From NCBI RefSeq assembly GCF_029919115.1, contig NZ_CP123990.1, forward strand, positions 3,348,001-3,412,000: a stretch of DNA of 64,000 nucleotides, written 5' to 3'. The stretch is from Variovorax paradoxus. GTDB lineage: Bacteria > Pseudomonadota > Gammaproteobacteria > Burkholderiales > Burkholderiaceae_C. Within the stretch, counting starts at the first letter, position 1; each line of letters opens with the position of its first letter. The position numbers were made by a program, and so were the translations under genes. The notes under the pieces are model-generated. The model was not told the origin of the DNA. It did no database searches and saw nothing but the letters and a program-made list of their open reading frames with translations. Below are positions 7,372 to 17,180 of the stretch, piece after piece.

Positions 7372-8264
7372 GCGCCGCGCGCTACCAAGGCTGCCTGCTC
7401 GGCTTGGCCTGCGGCGATGCCGTGGGCACGAGCGTCGAATTCAGCCCGCGCGGCAGCTTCGCGCCGGTGACCGGCATGCACGGCGGCGGCCCCTTCGACC
7501 TGGAGCCCGGCGAATGGACCGACGATACGTCGATGGCGTTGTGCCTCGCAGCCAGCCTGATCTACCGTCGCGGCTTCGATGCCGTCGATCAGATGAACCG
7601 CTATTGCAACTGGCGCAACGTAGGCTACATGAGCAGCAACGGGCGGTGCTTCGACATTGGAATTGCGGTGTCGAATGCCCTTACCCGCTATCTCGCGTCG
7701 GGCGAACCGTTCGCGGGTGACCCCGACCCACGCACAGCCGGCAACGGCGCATTGATGCGGCTTGCCCCTGTCCCAATGTTCTTCAGGTCGAGCGCCGAGG
7801 CCACATGGCAGCAAGCCGGAGAGAGCACACGAACCACGCACGGTGCACTGGAAGCAATCGAATGCTCTCGCCTCTTTGCCTTGCAATTGCGCGCAGCGCT
7901 GCTTGGACAAGAGAAGGCCTTTATTCTTGCAACCACTCCCTTGGAGCCATTGAGCACCAAGGTTGCGGCTTTGGCGCGCGGCGAATATGCGGCGAAATCT
8001 TCCGAGCACATAAAGGGCTCGGGCTACTGCGTCGAGTCGCTCGAGGCGGCGCTCTGGTGCTTCGCGCACACGAATTCGTTCGAGGAAGCCGTGCTCACAG
8101 CGACCAACCTCGGGGATGATGCCGACACGACCGCTGCTATCTGCGGTCAACTCGCAGGCGCCTTCTACGGCATCCACGGCATTCCGATGAATTGGCTTGA
8201 ACAACTCGCGATGCGCGATGAGATCCACGAGATGGCACAGCAGCTTTTCGAACTAGCGCGCTGA
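7368..8264 (+). CDS. ADP-ribosylglycohydrolase family protein
   Basis: A 298-aa ARH/DraG-like hydrolase. The two magnesium-binding signatures are present: EWTDDTSMALCLAASL near the N-terminus and NLGDDADTTAAICGQLAG near the C-terminus, with the opening GLACGDAVGTSVEF and a central GNGALMRLAPVPMF. The family removes ADP-ribose from proteins, nucleic acids or small molecules, or hydrolyses related compounds. The start is the GTG at 7368 that overlaps the NADAR stop; no ATG is available nearby. It completes a tightly coupled three-gene unit with a shared promoter opposite nrtR. Confidence 0.9.
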   Translation: MSAARYQGCLLGLACGDAVGTSVEFSPRGSFAPVTGMHGGGPFDLEPGEWTDDTSMALCLAASLIYRRGFDAVDQMNRYCNWRNVGYMSSNGRCFDIGIAVSNALTRYLASGEPFAGDPDPRTAGNGALMRLAPVPMFFRSSAEATWQQAGESTRTTHGALEAIECSRLFALQLRAALLGQEKAFILATTPLEPLSTKVAALARGEYAAKSSEHIKGSGYCVESLEAALWCFAHTNSFEEAVLTATNLGDDADTTAAICGQLAGAFYGIHGIPMNWLEQLAMRDEIHEMAQQLFELAR

Positions 8265-8378
8265 TTACAAGCTTCGCTCTTGTGCGCAGGACGCGACGAC
8301 AAACATCCTCTTTCGGATGCAGAGCGCCGGTTGAGATGGCAGTGACTCGACTATTGCGGCAAAGGCCACAATGGCGGC

Positions 8379-10988
8379 ATGCGTGCCTTGCTCACCACCT
8401 TTTCCTGGCAGGAACTGCGCCACCACCCCTGGCGCAATGCCGCAGCGGTATTGGCCGTGATGCTGGGCGTGGCGCTTGCGTTCTCGGTGCAGCTCATCAA
8501 CGCCTCCGCCCTCGACGAGTTCTCCAGCGCCGTGAGGTCTGTCAACGGCCAGCCGGACCTCGAGGTGCGCGCGGTTCAAGGCAGCTTCGACGAAGCGGTG
8601 TTCGCGCAGCTTGCCCGGCATCCGCAGGTGGCCTTGGCAAGCGCGGTGCTCGAGTTCCAGGGCTTCGCGCTGGTTGATGAACGGCAGGTGCCGATGCGGG
8701 TGATCGGGGTCGACGCGCTGACACTGCCCGCCATTGCGCCGGCGTTGATGCCGCAGCCCCACAAGAATGCCGACCGCTTTGCAATGCTGGCGCCCGGCCA
8801 CGTGTTTGTGAATGCCGCTGCGCGCAATGTGCTGGGCCTGCCTGCACAAGCGGCCGAAGGCGGCGGCGAAACAGTGCAGTTGCGAAGCGGCGGCGGCTGG
8901 CAGCGGCTCGAAGTGGCGGGCCATGTGGCGGCCACCGGCTCCGCGCTCGCGGTGATGGATATCGGCGCTGCACAAGACCTGTTCGACAGAATCGGCCAGC
9001 TCAGCCGCGTCGACTTGAGGCTTGCTCCAGGCACAGACCGTGTGGCTCTCATCGCCTCGTTGCAGAAGTCGTCGGGCTGGCCCGCCGGCCTGCAGTTTGC
9101 CGAGCCCGGCGACGCGGCCGAGCGCGTGAGCAATCTCTCGCGTGCCTACCGCGTCAACCTGACGGTGCTTGCGCTGGTGGCGCTTTTTACCGGCGCGTTC
9201 CTGGTGTTCTCGGTGCTGGCGCTCAGCGTTGCCAAGCGCGCACAGCAATTCGCTTTGCTTGGCGTGCTGGGCCTCACGCCGCGCGAGCGGCTGCGCCTTG
9301 TGCTGGCGGAGTCGCTGGTGCTTGGCCTGATAGGTAGCGCCGCCGGCCTGGCATTGGGCACCGCGCTCGCGGCCCTTGCGCTGCGGGTGCTGGGCGGCGA
9401 CCTGGGCGGCGGCTACTTTCAGGGCGTGGCGCCCACGCTGCACTGGAGCAGCGGCTCGGCTTTGCTGTACGGCGGGCTGGGTGTACTTGCGGCGCTGGTG
9501 GGCGGCTGGTGGCCCGCCCGTGCGGCGCAGGCCCTGCCCGAGGCGCAAACGCTCAAGGGCCTGGGCGCGGCGCCGGTCCAAAGCAAGAGCCATTGGCTGG
9601 CGCTCGGCCTTATTGCCGCAAGCGCGGCATTGGCCAACATGCCGGCTGTCGGCGGCATTCCGGTGGCGGCATATCTCTCGGTCGGTTGCCTTCTGGTGGG
9701 CGGCATCACTGCATTGCCCTGGCTTATTGCGCTGCTGTACGACCGCATTGCACCCGCGTTTGCGCAACGCGTGCTGCCGATGCTGGCCATCGAGCGCGCA
9801 CGGCGCATGCGCGGCACGGCGGCGGTGGCCGTCAGCGGCGTGGTCGCCAGCCTGAGCCTTGCGGTCGCGCTCACGGTCATGGTCGCGAGCTTTCGCGATT
9901 CGGTGACGCGCTGGCTCGACGTGGTGCTGCCGGCAGATCTCTATCTGCGTGCCACGTCGAGCGGCCGCTCTGCCAATTCGGGCACGCAGAGCAGCAGCGA
10001 TACCGCCACTTTTTCTCCGGCGTTCGTGCAGGCGCTGGCGCACTTGCCGGGCGTGGAGCGCACTGGCACGCTGCGCACCCGATCGCTGCAGTTGGACCCC
10101 GCGCAACCCGCCGTCACGCTGATCGCGCGAACCCTCGAAGGTGGTGCTTCGCAGGCGCTGCCGCTGGTAGGCGCCGCGCTGCCGGTGCCGGCCGGGCAGA
10201 TCGGCATCTACGTGAGCGAGCCGATGGTAGAGCTGTACGGCGCGAAGCCGGGCACCGTGTTTGCGCCGATGTCGAACGCGTTGGGCACCGCCAGCGGGGC
10301 CGCGCCGGCTGCGTTCTTCGTGGCAGGCGTGTGGCGCGACTACGCGCGGCAGTTCGGCGCCATCACCATGGACGCGCGCGACTTCGAACGGCTGACGGGC
10401 GAGCGCGAGGTGAGCGACGTGTCGCTGTGGCTCGCACCGGGTGCATCGGAAGGCGCGGTTCAGGCTGCAATTCGCGAACTGGCGGCACGCCGGCCGAGCG
10501 GCATCGACGGGTCCGATTCCAGCATCGAGATTTCATCGGTCGGGCAGATCCGCGCAACCTCGCTGCGCATCTTCGATCGCAGCTTTGCGGTGACCTACTG
10601 GCTCCAGGCCGTGGCGATTGCCATCGGACTCTTCGGCATTGCGGCGAGCTTCAGCGCGCAGGTGCTGGCAAGGCGCAAGGAGTTCGGGCTGCTCGCGCAC
10701 CTGGGGTTCACGCGGCGGCAGGTGCTGGCGGTGGTGGCGGGTGAAGGTGCGGCATGGACGGCCATTGGTGCAGTTGCTGGCCTCTTGCTGGGGTTGGCGG
10801 TTTCGGTGGTGCTGGTGAAGGTGGTGAATCCGCAGAGCTTTCACTGGAGTATGGATTTGCTGGTGCCTTGGGGGAGGCTGTTGGTGCTTTGCGGGGCGGT
10901 GGTGGTGGCTGGCACCGTCACCGCGTGGCTGGCGGGACGGGCTGCCGCAGGCAGGGACGTGGTGCTCGCAGTGAAAGAGGACTGGTAA
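8379..10988 (+). CDS. FtsX/MacB-type ABC transporter permease
   Basis: An 869-aa inner-membrane protein with two FtsX-like permease halves. After an N-terminal anchor (AAAVLAVMLGVALAFSVQLI) comes a large periplasmic domain, then three helices (LTVLALVALFTGAFLVFSVL onward), a central linker, a second anchor (VSGVVASLSLAVALTVMVAS), a second periplasmic domain and a final helix group ending in VVVAGTVTAWLAGRAA. This architecture belongs to lipoprotein- or lipid-releasing permeases of the YbbP/LolC group. Such permeases need an ATPase that is normally encoded directly upstream; here the upstream gene is the ADP-ribosylglycohydrolase and the downstream DNA is repeat, so the partner must be elsewhere. 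Confidence 0.85.
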   Translation: MRALLTTFSWQELRHHPWRNAAAVLAVMLGVALAFSVQLINASALDEFSSAVRSVNGQPDLEVRAVQGSFDEAVFAQLARHPQVALASAVLEFQGFALVDERQVPMRVIGVDALTLPAIAPALMPQPHKNADRFAMLAPGHVFVNAAARNVLGLPAQAAEGGGETVQLRSGGGWQRLEVAGHVAATGSALAVMDIGAAQDLFDRIGQLSRVDLRLAPGTDRVALIASLQKSSGWPAGLQFAEPGDAAERVSNLSRAYRVNLTVLALVALFTGAFLVFSVLALSVAKRAQQFALLGVLGLTPRERLRLVLAESLVLGLIGSAAGLALGTALAALALRVLGGDLGGGYFQGVAPTLHWSSGSALLYGGLGVLAALVGGWWPARAAQALPEAQTLKGLGAAPVQSKSHWLALGLIAASAALANMPAVGGIPVAAYLSVGCLLVGGITALPWLIALLYDRIAPAFAQRVLPMLAIERARRMRGTAAVAVSGVVASLSLAVALTVMVASFRDSVTRWLDVVLPADLYLRATSSGRSANSGTQSSSDTATFSPAFVQALAHLPGVERTGTLRTRSLQLDPAQPAVTLIARTLEGGASQALPLVGAALPVPAGQIGIYVSEPMVELYGAKPGTVFAPMSNALGTASGAAPAAFFVAGVWRDYARQFGAITMDARDFERLTGEREVSDVSLWLAPGASEGAVQAAIRELAARRPSGIDGSDSSIEISSVGQIRATSLRIFDRSFAVTYWLQAVAIAIGLFGIAASFSAQVLARRKEFGLLAHLGFTRRQVLAVVAGEGAAWTAIGAVAGLLLGLAVSVVLVKVVNPQSFHWSMDLLVPWGRLLVLCGAVVVAGTVTAWLAGRAAAGRDVVLAVKEDW

Positions 10989-11062
10989 AGGGCGTCGGTT
11001 TGCCTGCCGATAGTGGGCTTGGTTTGTTTTCCGAGGCCGGGTGTCGCCCCGGCGGGCGACTC

Positions 11063-11126
11063 ACTTTCTTTGCTTCGCCAAAGAAAGTAAGCAAACTCAC
11101 TTTCTTTTGCTTCGCCAAAAGAAAGT
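11063..11126. terminator. Two successive hairpins with the same CTTCGC loop
   Basis: ACTTTCTTTG-CTTCGC-CAAAGAAAGT (11063-11088) is followed by ACTTTCTTTTG-CTTCGC-CAAAAGAAAGT (11099-11126). The stems are 10 and 11 bp with identical loops, and they lie between convergent genes. They could act as bidirectional transcription stops, although they lack a clean T-run and are part of the larger repeat. Confidence 0.4.
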
Positions 11127-11194
11127 AAGCAAAGAAAAGGCGACCCCACTGTCTGCGACCCTCCGCTGCGCTGCGGGCAACCTGCGGTGCTCGT

Positions 11195-11304
11195 GTTTCG
11201 CGGGGTCTCGCAGAACTCGCTTCGCTCAGACAGCTGCGAGCCCTGATCCGTTTCGCGGGGTCTCGCAGAACTCGCTTCGCTCAGACAGCTGCGAGCCCTG
11301 ATCC
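11195..11304. repeat. Exact tandem duplication of a 55-bp dispersed-repeat unit
   Basis: Two identical 55-bp units, 11195-11249 and 11250-11304, each contain TCTCGCAGAACTCGCTTCGC and GCTGCGAGCCCTGATCC. The CTCGCAG and CTGCGAG segments pair to form a stem. Near-identical single units occur at 41898-41952 and, inverted, at 42107-42156. Confidence 0.92.
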
Positions 11305-11420
11305 GCGAAACCCTCCGCTCCTCGGCGCATACAGAGGGGCTTGGAAACCGATTGGCGAAGCAAAGAAAGTGAGTCGCCCGCCGGGGCGACACCCGGCCTC
11401 GGAAAACAAACCAAGCCCCG

Positions 11421-12257
11421 TTAAGCCCGGAACCTCTTCCGAGTCAACCCCAACGCCACCCAAAACGCAGCAACCGCATAAACAGTCAACACCAATGCAT
11501 GCCGCCACCACCCCACAGGCCACTGATCCATAAAAAGAGGCCTCACCAAAGCCACCGCATTGGTCAACGGCAGCCAAGCCGCCACAGCACGCACGGCAGA
11601 AGGCAACTGCTCCAAAGGAAAGAACACCCCACTCAAGAACATCATCGGCGTCATGAACAGCGTGAAGTAATAGGTAAAAAAGTCATACCCCTTCGCCAGT
11701 GCATTGAAGATCAGCGCAATCGACGAAAACGTGATCCCCGCGCCCATCAGCACCATCCACGCAACGATGAGCTTGGGGCTGTGGCTGATCCCCAGCCCGA
11801 GCATCACGAACAGGATCGCGGTCACCGTAAAGATCGACTTGAATGCAGCCCACAGCATCTCGGCCAGCACGATGTCGTCGAGCCCCACCGGCGCGTTCAT
11901 GATGCCGTCCCAAGTCTTCTGCACATGCATGCGAGAAAAGGCCGAGTACAGCGCCTCGAAGCTCGCGGCGTTCATTGCGCTCATGCAGATCGACCCGCTG
12001 GCCAGGAAGAGGATGTACGGCACCTTCACGCCATCCACCGACACCTGCCCCACCAGCGCTCCCATGCCGTAGCCGAAAGCCACGAGCCAGATCAAGGGCT
12101 CGGCAATGTTGCCGATGAGGCTCGGTATCGCGAGCTTGCGCCACACGAGCAGGTTGCGCAAAAACACAGGCCACCAGCGCAGCGAGAGTTCGGGGGCACG
12201 CCATACGGATGGTGCCGGGGGAGCGGCTGCTGTCGTTGTCGTCGTCATGTCGTTCAT
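11421..12257 (-). CDS. nodJ: NodJ-family ABC-2 type exporter permease
   Basis: A 278-aa inner-membrane protein with about six hydrophobic helices, including LIGNIAEPLIWLVAFGYGMG, a long middle pair and YFTLFMTPMMFLSGVFFPLE, the last being characteristic of ABC-2 permeases of the NodJ/DrrB type. It follows the ATPase gene by 3 bp on the same strand, so the two form one transporter. Rhizobial NodIJ exports lipo-chitin oligosaccharides; free-living Burkholderiales carry homologues with no nodulation genes, from which the rhizobial pair is thought to derive. No nod genes occur here, so the substrate is unknown and the symbol marks homology only. Confidence 0.85.
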   Translation of the reverse strand: MNDMTTTTTAAAPPAPSVWRAPELSLRWWPVFLRNLLVWRKLAIPSLIGNIAEPLIWLVAFGYGMGALVGQVSVDGVKVPYILFLASGSICMSAMNAASFEALYSAFSRMHVQKTWDGIMNAPVGLDDIVLAEMLWAAFKSIFTVTAILFVMLGLGISHSPKLIVAWMVLMGAGITFSSIALIFNALAKGYDFFTYYFTLFMTPMMFLSGVFFPLEQLPSAVRAVAAWLPLTNAVALVRPLFMDQWPVGWWRHALVLTVYAVAAFWVALGLTRKRFRA

Positions 12258-12260
12258 TGG

Positions 12261-13208
<948 letters not shown>

Positions 13209-13291
13209 TCTGGCCCAGGCACGCGAAACCTGCCGCCATCGGTTCATCCGATGGACAGCCCCGCCGAGTTCGGAGCAACCGGCGCCGCGTC

Positions 13292-14182
13292 CTACATCCG
13301 CATGCCGCTGAACTCGGTCTTCATCCAGTCGATGAAAGCCCGTGTTCGGGCCGGCAGCAGGCGCGCGCTGGGGTAGATCACGCTCACCGGCCGAGGTGGC
13401 GGTTCGTAGTCTTCGAGCACCAGCTTCAGCCGCCCTTGCGCCACATACGGCAGCACCTGGTAAGAAAAGAAGGTGCCAAAGCCCATGCCCGCCGCACAAG
13501 CCTCCACGGCGGGCGCGAGGTGGTTGAACTCCAGGCGGTTGCTCGGCGTCACGCTCACGGTCTTGCCGCCTTCGTGAAACTGCCATTGGGGCGGTGCGTC
13601 GATGCGGCCGCGCACGCACGGAGCGCCGGCCAGGTCGCGCGGATGCCGCGGCGTGCCGTGCTGCGCAAGAAAGTCGGGACTGGCCGCCACCACGCGCCGG
13701 ATGGTGCCGAGCGTCTGGGCCACCAGCGACGAATCCTGCAGCGGGCTGATGCGAATGCCGATGTCGATGTTTTCTTCCAGCAGGTTCACCGTGCGGTCGT
13801 ACAGCAGCACGCTGCAGCGCACCTTGTCGTAGCGCTTCATGAAGCGCGTTATGGCGGGCCCCACGTACATGTGGCCGAAGAGCACGGGGGCGGTAATGGT
13901 GAGCTGGCCTGCCGGCTCGTGGGCTTCGGCCTTGAGCGCGAGGTCGGCCGCGTCGGCCGCGAGCAGCACCTCGCGTGCACTGGCCAGGTAATGGCGGCCC
14001 TCCTCGGTGAGCGACAGGCGGCGCGTGGTGCGGTGAAAAAGCCGCACGCCCAGGTGCGCCTCCAGTGCCGCGAGCGAGCGGACCACGGCGGGCAGCGAGC
14101 TGCCCAGCGATTCGGCGGCGCGGGTGAGGCTGCCCTGTTCGGCAATCTCCACGAAGGTCTGCATGGCTTTGAAGCGGTCCAT
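13292..14182 (-). CDS. LysR-family transcriptional regulator
   Basis: A 296-aa regulator with the N-terminal helix-turn-helix [20 protein letters not shown]...[22 protein letters not shown] and a periplasmic-binding-protein-like effector domain. It is transcribed away from the GST gene across a 111-bp AT-rich spacer, the usual arrangement of a LysR protein with its target, so control of the GST/oxidase pair is likely. The inducer is unknown. Confidence 0.9.
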   Translation of the reverse strand: MDRFKAMQTFVEIAEQGSLTRAAESLGSSLPAVVRSLAALEAHLGVRLFHRTTRRLSLTEEGRHYLASAREVLLAADAADLALKAEAHEPAGQLTITAPVLFGHMYVGPAITRFMKRYDKVRCSVLLYDRTVNLLEENIDIGIRISPLQDSSLVAQTLGTIRRVVAASPDFLAQHGTPRHPRDLAGAPCVRGRIDAPPQWQFHEGGKTVSVTPSNRLEFNHLAPAVEACAAGMGFGTFFSYQVLPYVAQGRLKLVLEDYEPPPRPVSVIYPSARLLPARTRAFIDWMKTEFSGMRM

Positions 14183-14293
14183 GGCGGGATTATTAAACCG
14201 AAAAACGCAGCAGTGAAATCCGCCAAAGGCTATTCATTCATTTATCGGATTAGAAAAGAATACTGCCATCCCACAGCCCTTCGAGGAATTCAC

Positions 14294-14959
14294 ATGCACG
14301 CAAGCACCGCAGCCGCCCGCCTTCCCGCGCAGCCCATCAAGCTCTATGGCACGCCGATCTCGGGCCACGTGCACCGCGTGCGGCTTTTTCTCTCGCTGCT
14401 AGGGCTACCCGCCGAGTTCATCGAGCTCGACCTTCGCAAGAAGGCCACGCGCACGCCGGAATTCCTCGCGCGCAATCCCTTCGGCCAGGTTCCGGTCATT
14501 GAAGACGGCGATGTCACGCTGGCCGATTCAAATGCGATCCTGGTGTACCTGAACGAGCGCTATGCCGCCGATCCGGCCCGGTGGATGCCGCGCGATCCGG
14601 TGGGTGCGGCGCGCGTGCAGCGGTGGTTCTCGGTGGCGGCGGGGCCGCTGGCGTACGGCCCGGCGGCAGCACGCGTGGTGGCGCTGTTCGGGCTGCCGGT
14701 GGACCCGGCCGAAACGGTGTCGCGCTCGCACCTGCTGCTGTCGGTCATGGAGACGCACCTGCAGCGCGAGGCTTTTCTTGCGGGCCCGTCGGTCACGCTG
14801 GCGGACCTTTCCAACTATGCCTATGTGGCGCATGCGCCGGAGGGCAGCGTGTCGCTCGAGCCGTATCCGCAGTTGCGCGGCTGGCTCGAACGCATCGAGG
14901 CGTTGCCAGGCTTCGTGCCCATGGTGCGTACGCCCATCGGGCTTGCGGCGGCCGCATGA
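14294..14959 (+). CDS. Glutathione S-transferase
   Basis: A 221-aa soluble enzyme. The N-terminal thioredoxin-like half has IKLYGTPISGHVHRVRLFLS, then NPFGQVPVIEDGDVTLADSN with the cis-proline and the Asp-Ser pair that binds glutathione. The C-terminal helical half has the conserved FLAGPSVTLADLSNYAYV. The catalytic Ser in the GTPISGH turn suggests a serine/cysteine-type bacterial class rather than a tyrosine class. The start ATG follows CGAGGAATTCAC. It overlaps the next gene by ATGA, and both lie opposite a LysR regulator. Confidence 0.9.
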   Translation: MHASTAAARLPAQPIKLYGTPISGHVHRVRLFLSLLGLPAEFIELDLRKKATRTPEFLARNPFGQVPVIEDGDVTLADSNAILVYLNERYAADPARWMPRDPVGAARVQRWFSVAAGPLAYGPAAARVVALFGLPVDPAETVSRSHLLLSVMETHLQREAFLAGPSVTLADLSNYAYVAHAPEGSVSLEPYPQLRGWLERIEALPGFVPMVRTPIGLAAAA

Positions 14960-15915
14960 TTGCCGCACCGTTCCACGCAGGCGAACGCGCGTTGCAAACG
15001 CTGGCGGGTTCGCGCGAGGTCATGGCCGCGGCCGGTTCGCGCGTGATTCGCGACTTCATGCCCGACCAGCATCGCGAGTTCTTCGCGCAACTGCCGTTCC
15101 TCGTCGTCGGCAGCATGGATGCGCAGCTGCAGCCCTGGGCCAGCGTGCTGGCGGCTCCGCCGGGCTTTGCGCATTCTCCGGACCCGACGCATTTGCGCAT
15201 CGATGCGCTGCCCACGGCGGACGATCCGCTGGCGGCACAGCTGGCACAAGGTGCATCGCTCGGCCTGCTCGGCATACAGCCGCACACACGCCGGCGCAAT
15301 CGCATGAATGGCAATGTCGAGGCAATCGATGCCACGGGCTTCACGGTGGAGGTGCAGCAGAGCTTCGGCAATTGCCCCAAGTACATCCAGGCGCGCGAGC
15401 CGTTGTTTGCGGCGGGTCTGACGGACGCGCCGGCAGAGCGGCTCGACGGCCTCGACGATGCGGCGCGCGCGCTCATCGGGCGCGCCGACACCTTCTTCAT
15501 CGCATCGGCATTGCCGCAGCATGCGGCTGCTGGCGACGAAGCCGATCCGGCTGCGCAGGGTGTGGACGTATCGCACCGCGGCGGGCTGCCGGGCTTCGTG
15601 CGGGTCGGCGAAGACGGCGTGCTCACCGTGCCCGACTTCACCGGCAACCGCTTCTTCAACACGCTGGGCAACCTGTCGGTTCATCCGCGCGCGGGGCTGC
15701 TGTTCATCGATTTCGAGAACGGCGACCTGCTGCATGTGTCGGCCACTGCGGAAATCGTGTGGGACGGCCCCGAGGTCGCTGCTTTCGAAGGCGCCGAACG
15801 TCTGCTGCGCCTGCGTGTCGAGCAAGTGCTGCGGCGTCGGGGCGCGCTGCCGCTGCGCTGGGGCGGCGCCGAACTGTCGCCGCACCTGGCCCGCACGGGC
15901 CGTTGGGTAGGCTGA
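14956..15915 (+). CDS. Pyridoxamine-5'-phosphate-oxidase-fold flavin-binding protein
   Basis: A 319-aa protein. The core has FLVVGSMDAQLQPWASVLAA, FGNCPKYIQAREP and GNRFFNTLGNLSVHPRAGLL, a layout seen in PNPOx-like split-barrel proteins that bind FMN. The start ATG overlaps the GST stop, so the two products are made together. GST and flavin-oxidase pairs of this type are common in proteobacteria, sometimes as detoxification units; the actual reaction is unknown. It ends 9 bp before the convergent P450 gene. Confidence 0.83.
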   Translation: MIAAPFHAGERALQTLAGSREVMAAAGSRVIRDFMPDQHREFFAQLPFLVVGSMDAQLQPWASVLAAPPGFAHSPDPTHLRIDALPTADDPLAAQLAQGASLGLLGIQPHTRRRNRMNGNVEAIDATGFTVEVQQSFGNCPKYIQAREPLFAAGLTDAPAERLDGLDDAARALIGRADTFFIASALPQHAAAGDEADPAAQGVDVSHRGGLPGFVRVGEDGVLTVPDFTGNRFFNTLGNLSVHPRAGLLFIDFENGDLLHVSATAEIVWDGPEVAAFEGAERLLRLRVEQVLRRRGALPLRWGGAELSPHLARTGRWVG

Positions 15916-15924
15916 AGCCAGGCT

Positions 15925-17097
15925 TCAGGCGAAGACCGGAATGCGGGCGTTGGCCGAAGGCCTGTAGTGCCAGCCGCGCTCTCGCAGGGCGTCCAGGTCG
16001 AGGCCTCGCGCGAGCAGTGCCTCGAGCCCGGCGGCCGCGAGGGTGCAGGCCAGCGCCTGGCCGGGGCAGGCGTGCACTCCGTGTCCGAAGCCCAGCATGC
16101 GCCGCCGCGTGCGAATGGGCATGAAGCGGTCGGGCTCGGCGTTGAATTCGGGGTCCCTGTTGGCCGAAGCCAGAACCAGCAGCACCGCCTCGCCTGCACC
16201 CAACTGCACGCCCGCCATAGTGACGGGCTCCGCCACGAAGCGCCGCGTGTTCTGCACCGCGGGGTCGTGTCGCGCCGTTTCCTCCACGATGGCATGCAAG
16301 CCGCCTTGCGTGCGTGCGGCAGCGCGCAGGTCGGGCTCGCGCATCAGCACGACAAGGCTGTTGCCCAGCAGCCCGGCCGTTGCATCGCAGGTCTGCGACA
16401 GCAGGCCGACCAGGTTGGCAAGCAACGCTCGCGAAGGCGGCGAACCCGCTGCGCCTTCCGAAAGCACAGCCGCCAGCAGCGTGCCGTGCCGCGGTGGCGC
16501 GATTGCAGCCAAGGCTTCGAATCGCGTCATCAATGCATCGGCTGCGCCGCTGGCGCGCTGCAATTGCGCCTCGGTCGACAGCGGCGAAAGGCACGCGACA
16601 AAGTCACGCATCCAAACGGTGACTTGCGGCAGCGTTTCGGAGGCAAAGCCGAGCAGGTGGGCCACTGCCTGGATGGGCATGGCAAACAAGGCATCCGACA
16701 GGGGCTCCTCGGGCACGAGCCGCGCAACCTGCAGCGCATCGGCATGCGCGGCGTTCAGATCCATTCCGGCCAGTGCGCGCTGCAGTGCCGGCTTGTGCGC
16801 CGTGTGCGCCGGGCCGTCGTTCATTCGCACTAGGTGGCCGAACACCTCGCCCGCGGGGCTGCCGGCAATCTCGCGCGGCACCGGTTCTGCAACCGGCCGG
16901 ACCCGCAAGGCGCCTGGCGAAAGCAGCAGTGCTTCTATAACGTCGGCGCGGCTCGCAACCCAGAGGCGGAGGTTTTCGTTCCACGCGAGCGGCGGCCCGG
17001 CACGCAGGGTTTCGTAGAAGGGATAGGGGTCGGCATGCGTGACGGCCGCGACCGGATCGGCGGGCATGCCGAAGGAAGAAGAGAAGCTTGGATTCAT
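15925..17097 (-). CDS. Cytochrome P450
   Basis: A 390-aa soluble bacterial P450. The haem-ligand loop LGFGHGVHACPGQALA (Cys near residue 343), the K-helix ETAR, and an I-helix segment LLSQTCDATAGLLGN are present; the I-helix lacks the usual acid-Thr-Thr order, having Asp-Ala-Thr. I use the ATG at 17097; longer readings run through the divergent promoter. It is divergent from an ArsR-type regulator with a strong dyad at 17128-17151. No ferredoxin or ferredoxin reductase gene lies beside it, so electrons must come from elsewhere. The substrate is unknown. Confidence 0.92.
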   Translation of the reverse strand: MNPSFSSSFGMPADPVAAVTHADPYPFYETLRAGPPLAWNENLRLWVASRADVIEALLLSPGALRVRPVAEPVPREIAGSPAGEVFGHLVRMNDGPAHTAHKPALQRALAGMDLNAAHADALQVARLVPEEPLSDALFAMPIQAVAHLLGFASETLPQVTVWMRDFVACLSPLSTEAQLQRASGAADALMTRFEALAAIAPPRHGTLLAAVLSEGAAGSPPSRALLANLVGLLSQTCDATAGLLGNSLVVLMREPDLRAAARTQGGLHAIVEETARHDPAVQNTRRFVAEPVTMAGVQLGAGEAVLLVLASANRDPEFNAEPDRFMPIRTRRRMLGFGHGVHACPGQALACTLAAAGLEALLARGLDLDALRERGWHYRPSANARIPVFA

Positions 17098-17127
17098 GCC
17101 GCGCAGTGTGCAACCGAAGCGGCCGGC

Positions 17128-17151
17128 ACACTTCGCCCATGAGCGAAGTGT
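17128..17151. promoter_or_regulatory. Inverted repeat between the P450 and ArsR genes, probable ArsR operator
   Basis: ACACTTCG and CGAAGTGT form a perfect 8+8 dyad with an 8-bp spacer, 30 bp before the P450 start and 29 bp before the ArsR start. Its size and position fit a dimeric winged-helix repressor acting on both divergent genes. An ATG at 17139 falls inside it and is therefore unlikely to be the ArsR start. Confidence 0.6.
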
Positions 17152-17180
17152 CGGATGCAGCGGCGCTTTACGATGGCAGG

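Larger units (their letters stand above)
11015..11418. repeat. Composite intergenic repeat bounded by 67-bp perfect inverted repeats
   Basis: The left arm, 11015-11081, and right arm, 11352-11418, are perfect reverse complements over 67 bp. The 270 bp between them hold a second hairpin and a 55-bp tandem duplication. The block fills the space between two convergent genes and has no transposase. It resembles a non-autonomous, MITE- or REP-like intergenic element. Short ORFs inside it are translations of the repeat, not genes. Confidence 0.9.

Noticed and set aside
8265..10106. A 613-codon minus-strand frame opposite the FtsX permease
   Set aside because: Low-complexity His/Arg/Gln-rich translation typical of GC-rich antisense frames; the plus strand has a clear membrane protein.
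11195..11304. CRISPR array
   Set aside because: Only two directly abutting 55-bp units with no spacers and no cas genes.
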